Source: Saccharopolyspora dendranthemae
GTDB lineage: Bacteria > Actinomycetota > Actinomycetes > Mycobacteriales > Pseudonocardiaceae
Length of the DNA stretch: 64,000 bases
Assembly: GCF_007829955.1 (NCBI RefSeq)
Contig: NZ_VIWX01000001.1
Coordinates: 1,302,001 to 1,366,000 of the forward strand
Reading direction: 5' to 3'
The notes beneath the pieces are model-generated. The model was given only the letters and a program-made list of their open reading frames with translations, had not been told where the DNA came from and ran no database searches. Below are positions 25,629-34,095 of this stretch, one piece after another (within the stretch, counting starts at the first letter, position 1; every line of letters begins with the position of its first letter). The position numbers were made by a program, and so were the translations under genes.

Positions 25629-27230
25629 ATGACTGAGCTCGAACACCGCACCCCGGAGCAGGAGTGGAACGCCTGGGGCACCGCCGAGGGCGCGAGCCCC
25701 GTGGGCGAAGAGGTCCGCACCCTGCTGGAGCAGTTCCTCGGTGTGGTGCGCCGCGACACGCCCTCGGTGGACCGGCCGGACGTGCGCGTAGGAGCCTCGC
25801 AGCTCTCCGACGAGGTCCGCACCGCGCTGGCGGCGATCGTCGGCGAGGACGGCGTGCGCACCGACGACCACACCAGGCTGCTGCACGCCGGCGGCAAGAG
25901 CACGCCCGACCTGCTGCGCCGCCGTGCGGGCGAGGCGGAATCCGCGCCTGATGCCGTGGTGCTCCCCGCCTCTCACGCGCAGGTGGGCGCACTGCTGGCG
26001 CTGTGCGCCGAACGCCGCGTCGCGGTGGTCCCCTTTGGGGGTGGGACCAGCGTCGTCGGCGGCGTCGAACCCGAGCGCGGCGGTTTCGACTTGGTGATCG
26101 CGCTGGACCTGCGGCTGCTGGACGAGCTGGTGGAGGTCGACGCGGAGTCCCGGACCGCGACCTTGCAGGCCGGGCTGCGCGGCCCGGAGGCCGAGGAGCT
26201 GCTGGGCAAGCACGGCTTCACCCTGGGTCACTTCCCGCAGAGCTTCGAGCACGCCAGCATCGGCGGCTTCGCGGCCACGCGATCCTCCGGCCAGGCCTCG
26301 TCGGGGTACGGGCGGTTCGACGACATGGTGCAGCGCTTGCGCGTCGCGACCCCGAACGGGGAGCTCGACCTCGGCCGAGGCCCCGGGTCGGCGGCCGGGC
26401 CGGACCTGCGTCAGCTCTTCCTCGGCTCGGAGGGCGCGCTGGGGATCATCACCGAGGTGACCGTCCGCGTGCACCCGAAACCTCAGGAGGTGGAGTCCGA
26501 AGCGTGGTCGTTCCCGGACTTCGCCACGGGGGCGAAGGCGCTGCGCGCGCTGGCGCAGAACGAGGCGCTTCCCACGGTCGCCCGGCTCTCCGACGAGGCC
26601 GAGACGATGGTCAACCTCGCCTCCGCGCACTCCGTCGGTGCCGGGGAGCAGTCCGGCGGATGCTTGATGATCACGCGCTACGAGGGCAACCGGATCGCTG
26701 GTCACGCGCGGACGAGCGAGCTGCTGGCGGCATCCGGCGGCACGTCGCTCGGCGCCGAGGCCGCCGAGCAGTGGAGCCACGGCCGGTACCACGGGCCCTA
26801 CCTGCGGGACGCGCTGCTCGACGTCAACGCCGTCGTGGAGACGCTGGAGACCGCGAGCACGTGGTCCAAGCTGACGGAGACCTGCGACGCCGTTCGGGGT
26901 GCGCTCACCGAATCGCTGGAGGCGCAAGGAACTCCGCCGCTGGTCATGTGCCACATCTCGCACGTCTACCCGACGGGGGCGTCGCTGTACTTCACCGTGG
27001 CCTTCGCGCGCGGCGAGGACCCGAGGGCGCAGTGGTGGCAGGCCAAGCGAGCGGTCGGCGACGCCATCGTGCGGTCCGGCGCCACCATCACCCACCACCA
27101 CGCCGTGGGGACGGACCACCGCGCGTGGATGACCGACGAGATCGGCGACCTCGGCGTGGCGGTGCTGCGCGCCGTCAAGTCCACTGTGGACCCCTCCGGA
27201 GTGCTGAACCCCGGCAAGCTGATCCCGTGA
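25629..27230 (+). CDS. FAD-binding oxidase, alkylglycerone-phosphate-synthase-like
   Basis: This 533-residue flavoprotein has the PCMH FAD-binding signature (VAVVPFGGGTSVVGGVEP, LGHFPQSFEHASIGGFAATRSSGQASSGYG, LFLGSEGALGIITE). The C-terminal cap ends in STVDPSGVLNPGKL. Its length and the GYG motif fit the AGPS (ether-lipid) branch better than the GlcD lactate branch. It overlaps the lipid kinase gene by four bases (GTGA) and matches Rv2251 in gene order. Role in lipid-linked glycerol phosphate metabolism is likely, but the substrate is not proven for this branch. Confidence 0.85.
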   Translation: MTELEHRTPEQEWNAWGTAEGASPVGEEVRTLLEQFLGVVRRDTPSVDRPDVRVGASQLSDEVRTALAAIVGEDGVRTDDHTRLLHAGGKSTPDLLRRRAGEAESAPDAVVLPASHAQVGALLALCAERRVAVVPFGGGTSVVGGVEPERGGFDLVIALDLRLLDELVEVDAESRTATLQAGLRGPEAEELLGKHGFTLGHFPQSFEHASIGGFAATRSSGQASSGYGRFDDMVQRLRVATPNGELDLGRGPGSAAGPDLRQLFLGSEGALGIITEVTVRVHPKPQEVESEAWSFPDFATGAKALRALAQNEALPTVARLSDEAETMVNLASAHSVGAGEQSGGCLMITRYEGNRIAGHARTSELLAASGGTSLGAEAAEQWSHGRYHGPYLRDALLDVNAVVETLETASTWSKLTETCDAVRGALTESLEAQGTPPLVMCHISHVYPTGASLYFTVAFARGEDPRAQWWQAKRAVGDAIVRSGATITHHHAVGTDHRAWMTDEIGDLGVAVLRAVKSTVDPSGVLNPGKLIP

Positions 27231-28105
27231 TCACCGATATCGCGCTGCTGGTCAACCCGAAGTCGGGGCAGGGGCGCACCGCGGCCGTCGCGGTGCGCGC
27301 CCTGCGGCACCTGCGGAAGTCCGGGGTGTCGACGACCGTGCTGGTGGGCAAGGACGAGGCCGATTCGCTCGCGCTCGCGCGCCGGGCCGTCGAATCGGGC
27401 ACGGACGCGCTGGTGGCCTGCGGTGGCGACGGGATCGTCAACGTCGCGCTGCAAGCGGTCGCCGGAACCGCGACGCCGTTCGGCGTGATCCCGTCCGGAA
27501 CGGGCAACGACCACGCCCGGATGCTGGGGATCCCGCGTCACGACCCGATTGCCGCTGCCCGAGTGCTGCTCAACGGAGCGGTGCGTCCGATCGACCTCGG
27601 ACGCGTCGGCGACCGCTGGTTCGGCACGGTGTTCTCCGGCGGTTTCGACGCCCTGGTCAGCGAGCGCACCAACCAGCTGACGTGGCCGCACGGCAAGCTC
27701 CGCTACAACCTCGCGATGCTCGTCGAACTGGCCGCGCTGCGCCCGCTCGACTACGTCCTGGAACTCGACGACCAGAAGCTGGAGACGTCGGGCGTCCTGG
27801 TCGCGGTCGGCAACGGCCAGACCTACGGCGGCGGCATGAAGATCTGCCCGGAGGCGGTACCGGACGACGGCCTGCTCGACGTCACCGTCATCGGAGAGGC
27901 CAGGCGCGACCAGCTCGTGCGCCTCCTGCCCACGATCTACACGGGCAAGCACGTCGAACGCTCCCAGGTGACGACGTACCGGGCCCGCCGGGTCCACGTG
28001 TCCACGCCGGGCGTCGTCGGATACGCCGACGGCGAGCGCTTCGGGCCGCTGCCGGTGACCTGCGAATGCGTCCCGCTCGCCGCCCACGCCCTCGTGCCCG
28101 CCTAG
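27227..28105 (+). CDS. diacylglycerol / lipid kinase (DagK family)
   Basis: The 292-residue protein begins with DIALLVNPKSGQGR and has the GGDGIVNVALQ catalytic motif and IPSGTGNDHARMLG nucleotide motif of the DagK_cat domain. The C-terminal beta domain includes VAVGNGQTYGGGMKICP and PDDGLLDVTVIG. It phosphorylates diacylglycerol or a similar lipid at the membrane. The GTG start overlaps the flavoprotein stop codon. The orthologous position in M. tuberculosis is Rv2252, a diacylglycerol kinase linked to phosphatidylinositol mannoside synthesis. Confidence 0.92.
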   Translation: MITDIALLVNPKSGQGRTAAVAVRALRHLRKSGVSTTVLVGKDEADSLALARRAVESGTDALVACGGDGIVNVALQAVAGTATPFGVIPSGTGNDHARMLGIPRHDPIAAARVLLNGAVRPIDLGRVGDRWFGTVFSGGFDALVSERTNQLTWPHGKLRYNLAMLVELAALRPLDYVLELDDQKLETSGVLVAVGNGQTYGGGMKICPEAVPDDGLLDVTVIGEARRDQLVRLLPTIYTGKHVERSQVTTYRARRVHVSTPGVVGYADGERFGPLPVTCECVPLAAHALVPA

Positions 28106-28352
28106 GAGCCTTCCGGTCGCGGAGGTCGAGCACGCGCCCGGCCTCCGCGACGAACCGCCCTGCGGACTGCAGGGCCGCAGTCCACGCGGGACGAGCCGGC
28201 GACCTCAGCGGGTAGCACCGAATGATGCGCACGCTCTCCCACGCGACTTGCCAGAGCGAATTTCCCCGCAGGGACATCATCTTGGGAATCAGTGGTGTGA
28301 GAGAGGGCATACCGCTTCGCCGCTCTTCCACGCCGTCTCTAGTGTGGTGCCC

Positions 28353-28832
28353 GTGAGGGAGTCACTGACACGGCAACACGGCCTGGGGAAGCTGCTCGTG
28401 CTTCCCCTGCTCGTGCTGGGCTTTCTCCTCGTGCCGTTCGTGCTCCTCCCGGCGCACGCGCTTCCCGGGCACGCCGAGCTGATGTCCGCGTCGCATTCCA
28501 CGACCGGGCACCACGGCGAAGCAGGCGAGCACGAACACACCGATGCCGCAGCGCCTGTCGCCGCAGCGGCCCCGAGCCATGACCACGGCCCCGAGCACGG
28601 GGCGCCGCACTGCGACGCCGGGCCGACCTTCAGCGCCGCCGTTCTCACGAGGCCCCCGAGCGGTTCAGTCGACCTGGACCTCGTCCTGCTCGCGCTGAGC
28701 TTCGCCGCATCGTCGGCGCTGCTGCTCACGCACGCGGCCTGGGCACCGCGGCTTCGGCACTGGCTGTCGAGACCACCGTGGAGACCATCCGGAACCGCTT
28801 TCCTCCACTTGGCGTGCATCGCGCGAACCTGA
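28353..28832 (+). CDS. His-rich membrane protein
   Basis: This 159-residue protein has a hydrophobic N-terminal helix (about 12-33) that may be a signal anchor. An outside loop with a dense His/Asp/Glu cluster spans about 45-90 (HHGEAGEHEHT, HDHGPEHGAPHCD), and a second membrane helix lies at about 110-130. The His-rich loop suggests binding of zinc, copper or nickel. The GTG start lies 248 bp after the lipid kinase. It precedes an SbnA-like synthase and MFS exporter on the same strand, separated by 246 bp with no gene seen. A metal-handling link with them is inference. Confidence 0.65.
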   Translation: MRESLTRQHGLGKLLVLPLLVLGFLLVPFVLLPAHALPGHAELMSASHSTTGHHGEAGEHEHTDAAAPVAAAAPSHDHGPEHGAPHCDAGPTFSAAVLTRPPSGSVDLDLVLLALSFAASSALLLTHAAWAPRLRHWLSRPPWRPSGTAFLHLACIART

Positions 28833-29078
28833 TGTCCGCGAAGGGCACTCGTTCGCTCGATCGCGGCTGAACTCCTCCTGAACGCGGACTCATGCGTTCC
28901 TGAATTCGCCTCGCCGATCGCCGAAACCGGACGGGTACCTGTTCGCGCGACGACGACGCCATTCCCGATTACCGCCGATCTCCGGCGTTCGCGTCGTCGC
29001 ACGCGCATCGGTTCACGCTTTCCGCTCTTTCATCGCGGTGGCGCACCGAAGTGCGCCCCGAAGACTCGGAGGTTCGCA

Positions 29079-30056
29079 GTGATCCACGATTCGGTGATCG
29101 GCTGTGTCGGTTCAACCCCGATGGTGCGACTCAGCCGGTGTTTCCCCGAACCTGAAGTGGAAGTGCTCGCCAAGCTGGAGATGCTCAACCCGGGTGGCAG
29201 CATGAAGGACCGCCCGGCGCGGTTCATCGTCGAGCAGGGCTTGGCCGACGGGACGTTGCGTCCCGGAATGCGGCTCGTGGAGAGCACGTCCGGCAACCTC
29301 GGCATCGCCCTGGCCATGGCGGCCGGATTGCACGGGTTGTCGTTCACCGCCGTGGTCGACCCCAAGACGTCTCCGATCAACCTGCGCCTGCTGGAGCTCT
29401 TCGGCGCCGACGTCGACATGGTCACCGAGCCGGACGACGCGGGCGGCTACCTGCACTCGCGCGTCAGCCGGGCTCAGGAGCTCGTGCGGTCGATTCCCCA
29501 TGCGACGCAGATCAATCAGTACGCCAACGAGCTGAACTGGCGCAGCTACCACGAGACGGCCGGTGAGGAGATCCTCGACGCGGTCGAGGGCCCGATCGAC
29601 TACCTGGTGGCAGCGGTGTCCACGACCGGGTCCATCCAGGGCATCGCCCGACGCCTGCGCGAGGAGCACCCGGATCTGAAGGTCGTCGCCGTCGACGCGG
29701 TCGGTTCGGTCATCTTCGGCGCCCCACCCGGCCCGAGGCAGATCCCCGGTTTCGGGGCCAGCCGAGTCCCGGAGATCTACGACCCGGGCGAGATCAACGA
29801 CGTCCTGCACGTCGCCGACGCGGAGTCGGCAGCGGGGTGCCGGCGGCTGCTGGCCGCCGAGAAGGTCTTCGCCGGAGGCTCTTCGGGTGCGGTCATCGCC
29901 GGAGTCGAGCACCTCATCTCCAGGCTCACCGGCCCGGCGCGAATCGTGACGGTGCTGCCCGACCGCGGCGAGCGCTACCTGGACCTCGTGTACGACGACG
30001 AGTGGGTCGCGGACCTGCCCGACCCGTGGCAGGAGCCCGAGGCGGTGACACCGTGA
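29079..30056 (+). CDS. SbnA-like N-(2-amino-2-carboxyethyl)-glutamate synthase
   Basis: This 325-residue PLP enzyme of the cysteine-synthase fold has Lys43 in PGGSMKDRPARF as Schiff-base residue, ESTSGNLGIALAMAA for phosphate binding, and QINQYANELNW, VSTTGSIQGIARR and VFAGGSSGAVIAG. These are hallmarks of SbnA (staphyloferrin B pathway) rather than CysK. SbnA joins O-phospho-L-serine and L-glutamate into ACEGA, the precursor of L-2,3-diaminopropionate. The GTG start has GGAGG six bases upstream. No SbnB (ACEGA dehydrogenase) is present. The stop overlaps the next gene's GTG, an MFS exporter fused to a DUF1015 domain. Confidence 0.88.
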   Translation: MIHDSVIGCVGSTPMVRLSRCFPEPEVEVLAKLEMLNPGGSMKDRPARFIVEQGLADGTLRPGMRLVESTSGNLGIALAMAAGLHGLSFTAVVDPKTSPINLRLLELFGADVDMVTEPDDAGGYLHSRVSRAQELVRSIPHATQINQYANELNWRSYHETAGEEILDAVEGPIDYLVAAVSTTGSIQGIARRLREEHPDLKVVAVDAVGSVIFGAPPGPRQIPGFGASRVPEIYDPGEINDVLHVADAESAAGCRRLLAAEKVFAGGSSGAVIAGVEHLISRLTGPARIVTVLPDRGERYLDLVYDDEWVADLPDPWQEPEAVTP

Positions 30057-32521
30057 CCCGAGCACTGCGCACGCCGCCCACCCCGGCACCGCGGCCGGCC
30101 GATCCCGAGGACGGTCACGGCCGCAACCTCCTCCTGCTGTGGGCAGGGCAGTTCGTCAACACCGCCGGGCTGATGATGCTGGTGCCGATCATGCCGTTCT
30201 ACCTGCGGCAGATCGGCACCAGCGGCGTCGCCGAAACCCAGACCTGGGCCGGGGTGGCCATCGCTGCCCCGGCCCTGGCGCTCACCGTCGCCACCCCGCT
30301 GTGGGGGCGGCTGGGAGACCGCATCGGCCGCAAGTGGATGGTGGTGCGCGCACTGCTGGGACTGGCGGTGGCCATGGTCGTCATGGCCACCGCCGGCTCC
30401 CCGCTGCTGCTCGTCGCCGGTCGCCTGCTGCAGGGCACGCTCGGCGGAGTCGTCGAGGCCGCCGCCGCGTTCGCCGGGTCCGCGGGCTCGGACGAGAAGC
30501 GCGGCTCGTCGCTGGGCAAATCGTTCAGCGCCACCGCAGCGGGAGCGTTGGCCGGTCCCATCGCGGGCGGCCTGTTCGTCGGCTCAGGCGGCCTGCCGCA
30601 GCTCATGCTCGTGATCGCCGGAGCCGCGACCGCGCTCGCTGCGGCCAGCGCGGTCGGTCTGCGCGAGCCCGCGCGCGAACCAGCCACCACGGGCGGTGGC
30701 GAGACCGCGGCACGGCCACGGCGTCGTCCCTCGGTGCGGGAAGTCCCAGGTGCCGCAGCGCTGGCCCTGGCCGCGATCGCGGCGTACTTCGGCGTCTACG
30801 GCCTGATCCCGGTCTACGCCGAGCACGTCGAAGGCATCGTCGCCGAGCGAGGCGGCGCGAGCCTGTGGGTCGGCGTCCTGCACTCGGTGATGTGGGGGGC
30901 GACCCTGCTCGGCTCGTTCTGGTGGGGCAAGCGCAACGACCTCACCGGACGGCCGGTGCGCACCTTCACGCTCAGCGCCGGCGGGTGCGCGGCCTCCATC
31001 GCGGTCGTCGCCTTGCCCCTGGACCCCTACGCGATGATCCCACTGCGCCTGGTGCAGGGCTTCTGCTTCGCAGCGCTGGCCCAATCGCTGTTCCTGCACT
31101 TCAGCAAGCACGCTCCCGCCGACCACAAGAGCGCGTTCGTCAGCACCGCCAACAGCTACCTGCTCATCGGCCAATCCGCGGGCCCGCTGCTGGCCGGCCC
31201 GCTGGTCGGGCTCATGCCCGTTCCCGGTGCGGTGCTCGTCATGGCCGGAGCCTGCGCGCTGGGATGCCTGCTGGCCCTGACACCCTCTGCGGGGGAGAAG
31301 CACTCCCGCGACGTGAACGCGGCCGAGGACGTCGACGAGCTGACCCGGCCGATCCCCGCCGTCGCGTCGTCGCGCAACGGAGTTGCCATCGCCCCGTTCC
31401 GCGGCTGGCGCAGCACCCAGCAGCACCTCCACGCGCTCGCAGGTCGACACGCGACTCCGTGGAACGAAACCCGCTCGGCTGGTGGAACTCTGGCTGAGTG
31501 GCAGCGCAGCGGCCGGATCATCCGGGATCGGCGTCCCGCGCTCTACGCCTACGAGCAGTTCGGGCCGCACGGGACCCTCCGCGGCGTGGTGGCCTCGGTG
31601 CACCTGGACAGCGGGCTGCTCCCGCACCAGGACGTCATCCCCGACCACGTCCAGCGGCTCACCGACGTCATGGAACACCATCGGGCCAACCTCGACCCCG
31701 CACTGCTCGGCTTCTCCGGCGACGGCCGCACCGCGGCCTGCGTTGACGACGCCGCTCAACGCCCGCCCGTCACCGAAGCACTGGCGCACGACGGCCAAAC
31801 GCACCGCCTGTGGCCCATCACCGATCACCTGCAGCAGGATCAGATCATCGCCGAGCTGGACGATCGGGCCGCCTTCATCGCCGACGGCCACCACCGCCAC
31901 GCCGCGGCGCGGCAGCACCGGCGCGCAGCCCACGCCGCCGGGCTGGGCCCGGGCCCGTGGGACCACTTCCCCGCCTTGCTGGTCGACGTCACCACGACCC
32001 CGATGAGCCTCGCCCCCGTGCACCGCGTGCTGCCCCACCTCGACCCGCGCCAGGCGCTGCACATGGCCTCCACCCGGTTCCGCGTCACCCGGATGCAAGG
32101 CGAGATCGCTGACTGGACCGCGATGCTGAAGCACCACGCGAAGCACGGGCCGGCCTACGTCCTGGCCACACCACGCGGTGGATTCCTGCTCACCGCACCA
32201 CAACCGCGCTTCCTGGACGCAGCGCTGGAAGGCACGCCCGCAGCGCTGCGCACGATGGACGTCGCGATCCTGGACGCGGCGCTGCTCGACCACGTGTGGC
32301 AGATCCCGGACCGTCCCGGGCACATCGACTACGAGCCGAACCCGCACGCCGCCCTCCGCGTGGTCCGCGACAGCGGAGGCGTCGCCGTGCTCACCGCTCC
32401 CCCGACCCAGCAAGACCTCACAAGCGCTGCCACCTCAGGAATCCGCCTGCCTCCCCGGTCCACGTCGTTCGGGCCGAAACCACACCCGGGCTTGGTGTTC
32501 CGGACGTTCGACGACCGCTGA
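30053..32521 (+). CDS. MFS exporter fused to a DUF1015 domain
   Basis: The 822-residue protein has two parts. Residues 1-410 are a major facilitator with about twelve helices, including GRLGDRIGRKWM between helices 2 and 3, most like drug or siderophore exporters. Residues 445-820 match DUF1015 (PF06245): opening IAPFRGWR, the conserved FIADGHHRHAAA with DGHHR at 611-615, and a closing STSFGPKPHPGLVF. The DGHHR box recalls the ParB/SerK-type fold of serine kinases such as SbnI, which makes O-phospho-L-serine for SbnA. That link is inference. The GTG overlaps the SbnA-like stop (GTGA), so both are translated together. Confidence 0.85.
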   Translation: MTRALRTPPTPAPRPADPEDGHGRNLLLLWAGQFVNTAGLMMLVPIMPFYLRQIGTSGVAETQTWAGVAIAAPALALTVATPLWGRLGDRIGRKWMVVRALLGLAVAMVVMATAGSPLLLVAGRLLQGTLGGVVEAAAAFAGSAGSDEKRGSSLGKSFSATAAGALAGPIAGGLFVGSGGLPQLMLVIAGAATALAAASAVGLREPAREPATTGGGETAARPRRRPSVREVPGAAALALAAIAAYFGVYGLIPVYAEHVEGIVAERGGASLWVGVLHSVMWGATLLGSFWWGKRNDLTGRPVRTFTLSAGGCAASIAVVALPLDPYAMIPLRLVQGFCFAALAQSLFLHFSKHAPADHKSAFVSTANSYLLIGQSAGPLLAGPLVGLMPVPGAVLVMAGACALGCLLALTPSAGEKHSRDVNAAEDVDELTRPIPAVASSRNGVAIAPFRGWRSTQQHLHALAGRHATPWNETRSAGGTLAEWQRSGRIIRDRRPALYAYEQFGPHGTLRGVVASVHLDSGLLPHQDVIPDHVQRLTDVMEHHRANLDPALLGFSGDGRTAACVDDAAQRPPVTEALAHDGQTHRLWPITDHLQQDQIIAELDDRAAFIADGHHRHAAARQHRRAAHAAGLGPGPWDHFPALLVDVTTTPMSLAPVHRVLPHLDPRQALHMASTRFRVTRMQGEIADWTAMLKHHAKHGPAYVLATPRGGFLLTAPQPRFLDAALEGTPAALRTMDVAILDAALLDHVWQIPDRPGHIDYEPNPHAALRVVRDSGGVAVLTAPPTQQDLTSAATSGIRLPPRSTSFGPKPHPGLVFRTFDDR

Positions 32522-32531
32522 GAGACCAGCC

Positions 32532-32557
32532 CCCGCAGGAAACCTGCTTCCTGCGGG
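32532..32557 (+). terminator. hairpin after the MFS-DUF1015 gene
   Basis: CCCGCAGGAA and TTCCTGCGGG form a perfect 10-bp stem with a six-base loop, 10 bases after the stop codon. No clear U-run follows, which is common for terminators in high-GC actinomycetes. Confidence 0.7.
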
Positions 32558-32717
32558 CGTTAGCCGGAAACCCGAGCCAAGACCGACTCGGCCGGTCCTC
32601 CATCCCGTCGCGAACTGGAAACGCGGGGCGTTGAGGCCACGCATTGCCGGTGCCGAGGTTCTTCTCCGATGTGCTGCCGGAGCCGGCCCGGTGTGCCTGG
32701 TTAACTTGATAATTCTG

Positions 32718-32731
32718 CACACCGAGGTGTG
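32718..32731. promoter_or_regulatory. palindrome in the TIR gene promoter region
   Basis: CACACC-GA-GGTGTG is a 6-bp inverted repeat 36 bases before the TIR start codon. A GATAAT stretch that could be a -10 element lies just upstream of it (32708-32713). The placement fits an operator or an RNA hairpin. Confidence 0.35.
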
Positions 32732-32766
32732 GGATGCTGGGTCGTGGTTGATCTCGGGAGTGGTCG

Positions 32767-33837
32767 ATGTCGTCGTTCGAGGTGCCGCGATCAGGCATCT
32801 TCATCAGTTACCGCCGAAGCACCGATCCACACGCAGCAGCACGTCTGCGCGATGGAGCTGTGACTCGGTTTGGCAAGGATCGAGTGTTCTTCGACGTGGG
32901 GCTCGCTCCTGGGCTGGACTACGTCGACGCCATTGAGGAAGCGCTCAAGTCCTGCACGGTGCTGTTCGCCGTGATCGGCCCCAGGTGGGTGGACGCCACT
33001 GACGAGCACGGGAAGCGGCGGTTGGACGACCCCACCGACCTGGTGGTTCGCGAGATCGCAACGGCACTGCGCAACGACGTTCAGGTCGTCCCGGTCCTGC
33101 TTGACGGAACCGTGATGCCGACCAGCGGAGACTTGCCGACCAAGTTGAGACCGTTGGTTCGACGGAACGCAGCAACGGTCAAGCACGACACGTTTGAGAG
33201 CGATCTCGCCAAGCTGCTGACGCAACTCAAGCCCTTCTTGCGGGGTCGAGAACGCTCCGCGGCCCAATCACGAGGCGCGATGCAGGAGCATCCAGCCGAA
33301 ACGAGCGTCCGGCAGGAAACTGAACTCGTGCCCGGCTCAGCAGCGTTCCGCTCGACCATCCCTGACGGTCCGCCTGCTCGACGTGAGCTGCTGCTGCGCC
33401 TCACCGGGTGGGCCGAACAGCTGGCACAGAACCAACTCGTCGCGCCCGCCACCTTCTATGGAAAGACGAGAACAACTCTGCTTCTCCGGATCGACGGAAA
33501 GAGCGGTCTGGTGACCGTCTACAACGACGCGAAGTCAGCCTATCTCCAGCTCAGCAGAAGCGTTTTCGAGCGGTTCGCGCCTGGCTCGATCTCAGTCGTG
33601 GAATCTCTCATCAAATCCCGGATCGGCCAAGGCACCACAACCCGAGACGTTTCACCTGAACTCCTTGACGCACTTACCCAGGCATACCGGGAAGCAGCGA
33701 CCAAGAGGACACTTGATGTGGGGTTCACCGACCCACCCAAGGATGTGTGGCGAGGCGAGAAGGTGTCGGAGATCGCCGCTGAACCGGACCTGGTCGTTGA
33801 CCATGAGCGGGACTTCTCGCCGCCCGACGCCAGGTGA
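32767..33837 (+). CDS. TIR-domain protein, candidate NADase
   Basis: The first 150 of 356 residues form a TIR_2 domain: GIFISYRRSTDPHAAARL, FFDVGLAPGLDYVDAIEEAL, CTVLFAVIGPRWVDATDE and DDPTDLVVREIATAL. Glu96 occupies the usual catalytic position, so NAD cleavage is plausible. A proline-rich linker leads to a C-terminal region (about 200-356) that I do not recognise and that may sense a trigger. Codon use is less GC-biased than in neighbouring genes, and an IS relic follows, suggesting transfer. TIR proteins act in antiphage defence (Thoeris, short Ago, CBASS), but no partner gene of these systems is adjacent. Confidence 0.8.
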   Translation: MSSFEVPRSGIFISYRRSTDPHAAARLRDGAVTRFGKDRVFFDVGLAPGLDYVDAIEEALKSCTVLFAVIGPRWVDATDEHGKRRLDDPTDLVVREIATALRNDVQVVPVLLDGTVMPTSGDLPTKLRPLVRRNAATVKHDTFESDLAKLLTQLKPFLRGRERSAAQSRGAMQEHPAETSVRQETELVPGSAAFRSTIPDGPPARRELLLRLTGWAEQLAQNQLVAPATFYGKTRTTLLLRIDGKSGLVTVYNDAKSAYLQLSRSVFERFAPGSISVVESLIKSRIGQGTTTRDVSPELLDALTQAYREAATKRTLDVGFTDPPKDVWRGEKVSEIAAEPDLVVDHERDFSPPDAR

Positions 33838-33889
33838 TCGACCAGCATTCCAGCCCACCCCTGGCCTGAACTCCGCCAGCAGAACCGTC

Positions 33890-34022
33890 TCGTGGGCTTC
33901 CACGATCAAACGAGCCGGCGAAGTCGGGTACGCGGGGTCAGCGTGGCGTTAGGGTGGCACACGAAGGCCTCCGGTTGATGAAGCGGTTTCTAGACAACTC
34001 CACTTCACAACCAGAGGCCTTC
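33890..34022. mobile_element. left-end relic of an IS5/ISL2-type element with leader hairpin
   Basis: GAAGGCCTCCGGTTGATGAAG (33964-33984) and its near complement ending AGAGGCCTTC (34003-34022) enclose a loop containing TTCTAGA. The intact IS at 41007 has the same plan before its transposase: arms around a loop with TGTCTAG, and an AGTCGGGT stretch upstream also seen here near 33923. The transposase frame is absent. I read it as a solo IS end or MITE; the left limit is approximate. Confidence 0.5.
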
Positions 34023-34095
34023 ACCTGTCTGCACAACACACACCACCGGGACGCCGTCCCCGGACGCGACAACGAGCACCGAACAGGAGAACGCG

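Noticed and set aside
28833..29078. Search for a Zur or iron-regulator box before the SbnA-like gene
   Set aside because: I found no convincing TGAAAATGATTTTCA-type or DtxR-type dyad, so metal control is not claimed from sequence.
32767..33837. Calling the TIR gene part of a Thoeris, CBASS or short-Ago system
   Set aside because: No ThsA, cyclase or Ago-like gene is adjacent.
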